Origin: an uncultured Alistipes sp. | GTDB taxonomy: Bacteria; Bacteroidota; Bacteroidia; Bacteroidales; Rikenellaceae | DNA length: 64,000 bases | Assembly (NCBI GenBank): GCA_944321955.1 | Contig: CALUNG010000004.1 | Coordinates: 1-64,000 of the forward strand | Direction: 5' to 3' | Shown here: in pieces, positions 59,984 to 64,000 of the stretch | How the letters are laid out: each line of letters opens with the position of its first letter | How positions within the stretch are numbered: position 1 is the stretch's first letter | Notes under the pieces: model-generated | Told to the model about the DNA's origin: nothing | Databases searched by the model: none | Seen by the model: only the letters and a program-made list of their open reading frames with translations | Made by a program: the position numbers and the translations under genes

Positions 59984-60014
59984 TACCTTACAAACGATTT
60001 CAAACGATGTGCTT

Positions 60015-61148
60015 ATGAAAAAACTTCGTACCATCTTCACGATTCTGACCGTTTTGAGTGCCGGCATGGCAACTGCTCAGGTCTCGATCGAGGCTGCGGC
60101 CCCCAAGCCCGACCAGATAACCTTCGAGGACACGATCAAGCAGAACGAAGTCCGGACCGACTTTTCGAACGAGGCGCAGGAGCGCGCCGCGCGCGCCGCC
60201 ATACGCAAGGAGCGTAACACTATCGAGATCAACGCATCGCTCAACGGGTCGCTTTCGAACTTCAACAGCAAGTGGCAGAGCGTCAACGGCAATACCAATT
60301 CGATTTCGGCCATATCGAACTTTCTGTTCACGCACACCTTCAGCAAGGGCAAGTTCACCGTCGACAACAAGGTGACGGCCAAGCTCGGCGCCACGAACAA
60401 GGAGAGCGAGTGGACCAAGAATCAGGACGAGTGGTTCGTGTCGACGGCACCGGCCTACAAGATGTCCAAGACGTGGAATTTCGGAGGTCTCGTGTCGCTT
60501 CGTTCGCAGTTCGCCAACGGCATAGACGATACCTACAACCGCACGAGCCGGTTCTTCTCTCCGGCATATCTCAACATATCGCTCGGTTTTACGTACGTAT
60601 GCCCCAAGGAGAAGTTCCCGATAAAGATCTACCTCTCGCCCATAACCATGAACTCGACATACGTGAGCAGTTGGACCGTACGCGACGTTTTCTTCAACAA
60701 GAAGGGATTTACAACAGTCGACGGGTCGTCGCTTACATATGCCGACTATCTGGCCGACAACTCGCTGTTGTCGGACGAGAACCGCAATACGTCGTACTGT
60801 TACGGGCTGACGCTCGAGAACGGTACGTCGCGTTACGAGGGAGGTTCGTCCATACAGATCGATTTCGACCGTACATTCGGCAAGAAGGGCATTTTCCGTT
60901 ACCGCACAACGCTCTACTCCTTCTACGGCTGGATCAACGAACTGGCACAGCAGACGGGTAAGGACAAGGATCTCTTCGAGAGCATCGTACCGACGCTGCG
61001 CTGGGAACATACGGTCGACATCAAGGCCACGAAGTACTTCTCGACGCAATTTTATTTCCAGATGTATTACAACAAAGCACAGATAAAATCGTTACAGACA
61101 CAGATAGTGTTGGGCGTAGGACTCTCCTACACCTTCAAGAACAAATAA
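60015..61148 (+). CDS. DUF3078-like outer-membrane beta-barrel protein
   Basis: 377 aa with signal peptide (about 1-21) and, after about 85, alternating strand patterns with aromatic girdles (NSISAISNFLF, FSPAYLNISLGFTYV, FYFQMYYNK) ending in an aromatic-rich strand (LSYTFKNK), typical of outer-membrane barrels. The overall layout fits DUF3078. Function unknown; possibly a porin or transport protein. Start at 60015 (MKKLRTIF) rather than an upstream GTG at 60009. Followed after 12 bases by ctpA. Confidence 0.78.
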   Translation: MKKLRTIFTILTVLSAGMATAQVSIEAAAPKPDQITFEDTIKQNEVRTDFSNEAQERAARAAIRKERNTIEINASLNGSLSNFNSKWQSVNGNTNSISAISNFLFTHTFSKGKFTVDNKVTAKLGATNKESEWTKNQDEWFVSTAPAYKMSKTWNFGGLVSLRSQFANGIDDTYNRTSRFFSPAYLNISLGFTYVCPKEKFPIKIYLSPITMNSTYVSSWTVRDVFFNKKGFTTVDGSSLTYADYLADNSLLSDENRNTSYCYGLTLENGTSRYEGGSSIQIDFDRTFGKKGIFRYRTTLYSFYGWINELAQQTGKDKDLFESIVPTLRWEHTVDIKATKYFSTQFYFQMYYNKAQIKSLQTQIVLGVGLSYTFKNK

Positions 61149-61160
61149 ACTCTTTGCTAC

Positions 61161-62846
61161 ATGCGTCATATCAAATATGAGGGATATATCCTGCCGGTGC
61201 TGATCGTTATACTGGCATTTCTGTCGGGACTGCGTTTCGGTCAGGTCCGCGGGCGCCGTGCCACGACGGCACAGATTGAGCATATGGTTTCGGAGCTCTC
61301 AACCCCGACCAACAAGCTCTCCTATACGCTTTCACTGATCGACACCGAGTATGTCGATTCGCTGTCGCTCGACACCATTGTCGAGCACCTGATGCCTCTG
61401 GTCATGGAGGAACTCGATCCGCATTCGGTCTACATACCGGCTTCGGAGATGCAGCAGGTCAACGAACCGCTCGAGGGAGAGTTCGACGGCATAGGCGTGG
61501 TCTTCAACATGGCTACCGATACGGTCATCGTGCTGAACGTCATACCGTCGGGTCCGAGCGACAAGGCGGGAGTACGTGCCGGCGACCGCATCATACGCAT
61601 TAACGATTCTATTGTTGCCGGGCGTGAGATCCCTCAGAACGAGATCGTGCATCGTCTGCGCGGGCGCCGCGGTACGGAGGTGCGTCTTTCGCTCGAGCGT
61701 CAGGGTATCGCCGACCTTGTGGACGTGACTGTCGTCCGTGACGCCATTCCGCTCAAGAGCATCGAGGCGTCGTTCATGATCGCCGACGGCATTGGATACA
61801 TCAAACTCTCGCAGTTCGCACGTACCTCCTACACCGAGCTGATGAAGGCCGTTGCCGCATTACGGGAGGAGGGTATGACCCGACTCATATTCGATCTGCG
61901 CGGCAATTCGGGCGGATATCTCGATCAGGCCATACTCATAGCCAACGAGTTCCTTCCGGCCGACGACCTCATAGTCTATACCGAGGATCGCCATCACAAC
62001 CGTGTCGAGGAGTTCAGCGACGGCAAGGGAACGCTGACCGATATCGGCCTTGCGGTGCTGATCGACGAGGCGAGCGCATCGTCGAGCGAGATTCTGGCCG
62101 GAGCCCTGCAGGACAACGACCGCGGTACCATCGTCGGCCGCCGCTCATTCGGCAAGGGGCTCGTACAGCGACAGGTTCCGTTTGCCGACGGTTCGGCGCT
62201 GCGCATAACCGTGGCCCGCTATTTCACGCCTACGGGGCGCTCCATACAGAAACCATACACCATGGGCGACGAGGAGTCGTACCGCAGCGACCTGTTCAAC
62301 CGTTACGTCAACAACGAGTTCTTCTCGGCCGACAGCATCCACTTCGCCGACTCGCTGCGTTATGTCACCCCGCGCGGCAAGGTCGTCTATGGCGGTGGAG
62401 GCATCATGCCCGACCTGTTCGTGCCGCTCGATACCACGGACGTTACCAAATACTTCATCGAGGTTTCGGGCCGCAACATTCTCTATCGATATACGATCGA
62501 GTATGCCGACCGTCATCGTGCCGAACTCGACCGCATCACCACGCTCGACGAACTGCGCGCATTCCTCGATGCCGACAGAAACCTGCTTGAGGATTTCGTG
62601 GCCTATGCCGCCAGTCACGGCGTGCCCCCCGTACGTCATGACATAGCCGTTTCGCGCCGCCTGATCGAGGCGCAGCTGCGGGCATACATAAGCCGCAATA
62701 CCAAACTCGAGAGCGACGGCTTCTACGACAACATATACAGGATCGACAACGCCATACTGCGCTCGATCGATCTGTTGAAGGCGGCGGATGACAGGGAAAC
62801 GGTCGCACCCGGTTCCGCCGACAATAAGGACAGGAAAGATGTTTAG
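61161..62846 (+). CDS. CtpA-type C-terminal processing protease (S41)
   Basis: 561 aa with an N-terminal signal anchor (about 8-28), the S41 N-terminal region, a PDZ domain (about 100-190: GIGVVFN..GPSDKAGVRAGDRI), and the catalytic domain with DLRGNSGGYLDQA, the serine motif SASSSEIL and the lysine in SFGKGLVQ, in the order seen in CtpA/Prc enzymes. Degrades or trims exported proteins. A long C-terminal extension (about 385-561) is common in Bacteroidota S41 proteins. Its last bases overlap the start of the next small gene. Confidence 0.92.
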   Translation: MRHIKYEGYILPVLIVILAFLSGLRFGQVRGRRATTAQIEHMVSELSTPTNKLSYTLSLIDTEYVDSLSLDTIVEHLMPLVMEELDPHSVYIPASEMQQVNEPLEGEFDGIGVVFNMATDTVIVLNVIPSGPSDKAGVRAGDRIIRINDSIVAGREIPQNEIVHRLRGRRGTEVRLSLERQGIADLVDVTVVRDAIPLKSIEASFMIADGIGYIKLSQFARTSYTELMKAVAALREEGMTRLIFDLRGNSGGYLDQAILIANEFLPADDLIVYTEDRHHNRVEEFSDGKGTLTDIGLAVLIDEASASSSEILAGALQDNDRGTIVGRRSFGKGLVQRQVPFADGSALRITVARYFTPTGRSIQKPYTMGDEESYRSDLFNRYVNNEFFSADSIHFADSLRYVTPRGKVVYGGGGIMPDLFVPLDTTDVTKYFIEVSGRNILYRYTIEYADRHRAELDRITTLDELRAFLDADRNLLEDFVAYAASHGVPPVRHDIAVSRRLIEAQLRAYISRNTKLESDGFYDNIYRIDNAILRSIDLLKAADDRETVAPGSADNKDRKDV

Positions 62847-63153
62847 GCGAGTTATCTATTTTGCGGGAGCGGTGGCGGTTCTGGCCGTCATCGTCCTGAC
62901 GATTCTGGGCCGTGACGGCTACACTTCGGCCGTATGTTGGCGAAAGGCTGCGGCCGTTGTTACGGCTGTACCTGCAGACGAAAAAACCGGCATCGGAACA
63001 CCGATGCCGGATGTGAGTGTCGTGCAGCCGGCCGATTCGCTCGGCAACACGAATATCTCTGCTCCGTCTCCTACGAATGGAACTGCATCCATATCCGATG
63101 ATGTCGCTCCGGCGGATACGGGTATGCCTGCAGCCGATTCACTGGCGCGTTAG
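62839..63153 (+). CDS. Small membrane protein, 104 aa
   Basis: ATG at 62839 overlaps the ctpA stop by 8 bases. One transmembrane helix at about residues 5-25 (VIYFAGAVAVLAVIVLTIL), then a short Pro/Ser/Ala/Asp-rich tail without motifs. Probably a membrane-anchored accessory of the upstream protease; that is only context. Confidence 0.6.
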   Translation: MFRRVIYFAGAVAVLAVIVLTILGRDGYTSAVCWRKAAAVVTAVPADEKTGIGTPMPDVSVVQPADSLGNTNISAPSPTNGTASISDDVAPADTGMPAADSLAR

Positions 63154-63166
63154 GCGCTGTCAGACC

Positions 63167-63589
63167 TTACCTTGGAACGGGGAACGACAGCGTGCGGGCG
63201 TCGAGAAAACTGTTGGGGAAGTCTCCCCAGTTCGAAGCCTGTCCGTTCGATATGTCGATGTGGCGCAGTACGCGCAGCGTATTGTTGTCGAGTACCACGA
63301 CGCGCCGCGGCATCGGCTTGTTGTAGACGTTGACTATCGAGCTCATCGTCACCGACGGACGTACCGGTACAAGTTCCGGCTCGTTGCGCGGGTTTTTCCA
63401 TGCCTCGAAATCGGGTTGCCACGTCTCGATTTTCGGCCATATGCCGGTCTCGGGGTTGTATGACAACTCCTTTTGGTCGATATTCAACTCTTCACGCAAC
63501 TCCTCCGGTGTCTCCATAATACCGGTCTGCTGGGCTTGTGCCGTCATTGCGGCAAGCAGCGCAATCGCTGCAAACATTCTCTTTTTCAT
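63167..63589 (-). CDS. Small exported protein, 140 aa
   Basis: Signal peptide (about 1-19, cleaved after AQA), then about 120 residues with no family I recognise; the middle reads PEELREELNIDQKELSYNP and the end NSFLDARTLSFPVPR. Its ATG shares a base with the recO stop (TGATG), so it is probably translated after recO. Convergent with the gene ending at 63153, 13 bases away. Confidence 0.7.
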   Translation of the reverse strand: MKKRMFAAIALLAAMTAQAQQTGIMETPEELREELNIDQKELSYNPETGIWPKIETWQPDFEAWKNPRNEPELVPVRPSVTMSSIVNVYNKPMPRRVVVLDNNTLRVLRHIDISNGQASNWGDFPNSFLDARTLSFPVPR

Positions 63590-64000
63590 CAGAATACCTC
63601 CTGTAATATTTTTATCGAGCGAACGGCGTGTATCGCATCGAGATGATATCCGTAGTATGTCAGCATCGCGTCGAGAAAACCGACCCGCTGGTTGCGGTTG
63701 AGACCTATTTCGCCGAGATACTTAACGTCGCATTCGAGCAGGTCGCGCAGTATCATGGCGTTGTCGGCGTCCATCACGGCCGAGTGCAGCGGCGGTACGG
63801 TCGTGAATACACCCTCGCGCATGTCGAACAGAGCCCGTGGCATGTATTCGTTTCCGGGACTGAACCCCAGAAAGCGGCTCAGGTTGGCAAGGAACCACAG
63901 GTGGAAGTTGGCCGTACCCTCCCTTGCGTCGTCGAGGGCCTCGACCGATCCCCAGACGAAATCGAAGAGGTCGGCATTGGGTTCGCTCTCCTTGACCAGC
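63589..64000 (-). CDS. recO: DNA repair protein RecO, C-terminal part
   Basis: The minus frame is open from the stop at 63589 to the end of the window, so the N-terminus is missing. The visible part reads ESEPNADLFDFVWGSVEALDD, then ANFHLWFLANLSRFLGFSPGN, DMREGVFT, PPLHSAV and a final LTYYGYHLDAIHAVRSIKILQEVF, which follow the helical C-terminal domain of RecO. RecO loads RecA onto SSB-coated DNA together with RecR. It overlaps the next gene by one base. Confidence 0.88.
   Translation of the reverse strand, partial: LVKESEPNADLFDFVWGSVEALDDAREGTANFHLWFLANLSRFLGFSPGNEYMPRALFDMREGVFTTVPPLHSAVMDADNAMILRDLLECDVKYLGEIGLNRNQRVGFLDAMLTYYGYHLDAIHAVRSIKILQEVF

Overview
The window looks like a chromosomal segment of a high-GC gut Bacteroidota, most like Alistipes (Rikenellaceae). 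The evidence is family content: BACON-domain and GLUG-motif lipoproteins, DUF6562, a Bat operon, a Bacteroidota-type DksA/TraR protein, type-2 IleRS, and secreted glycoside hydrolases. Many genes also carry the Bacteroidota -7 element TAnnTTTG just upstream, in several cases with a TTTG or TTG 19-21 bases further up. The genus is inferred from GC content and gene families and has not been tested by search. I saw no tRNA, rRNA, CRISPR array, insertion sequence or phage genes; genes are packed densely, often with 4-base ATGA overlaps.

Layout. 1-5233 (+): end of an upstream gene (possibly tgt), an unknown lipoprotein, an LptF/LptG-type permease, MqnE (menaquinone by the futalosine route), a PASTA-repeat membrane protein and an RluD-type pseudouridine synthase, all overlapping or abutting. 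5417-12520 (+): separately promoted Nth, a BACON-S41 protease lipoprotein, NrnA-like DHH phosphoesterase, an MsbA-like ABC exporter and a secreted DUF362 protein. 12650-18877 (-): a secreted beta-glucuronidase with a GH5 lipoprotein, then three lipoproteins that may be built from one, two and three copies of related beta-rich domains. 19103-24902 (-): DksA-like regulator, IleRS, Apt, a small lipoprotein and a GNAT acetyltransferase. 24980-26946: YqaA-type membrane protein, HAD phosphatase and nitroreductase.

27019-39445 is almost wholly minus strand: a large DUF6562/GLUG lipoprotein, a lipA-lipB-recJ-folE operon, and a moxR-DUF58-membrane protein-TPR-batA-batB operon. 39718-48259 holds PcrA/UvrD helicase (+), then a YgiQ-type radical SAM protein, a coiled-coil membrane protein, a DUF3108 protein and RecG (-). 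48340-50440 (+) has a compact IspG and a WbqC-like protein. 50409-52388 (-) is a GH2-family protein that seems to lack both catalytic glutamates. 52505-58944 (+) is a tight cvpA-rsgA-trmH-caspase-aminotransferase operon. The end carries Nfo (-), a DUF3078-like outer-membrane protein, a CtpA-type protease and a small membrane protein (+), and finally a small secreted protein with recO (-, running off the window).

Functionally the region is mainly housekeeping (DNA repair, lipoate, isoprenoid, folate and menaquinone synthesis, tRNA and ribosome maturation) interspersed with cell-envelope and glycan-degradation accessory genes. The items I find most worth a second look are the secreted caspase-like protein with a duplicated N-terminal domain, the degenerate GH2 protein, the GxHH signature of IleRS, the secreted glucuronidase pair, the lipoprotein triplet, and several promoters that place the start codon at or next to the predicted transcription start.
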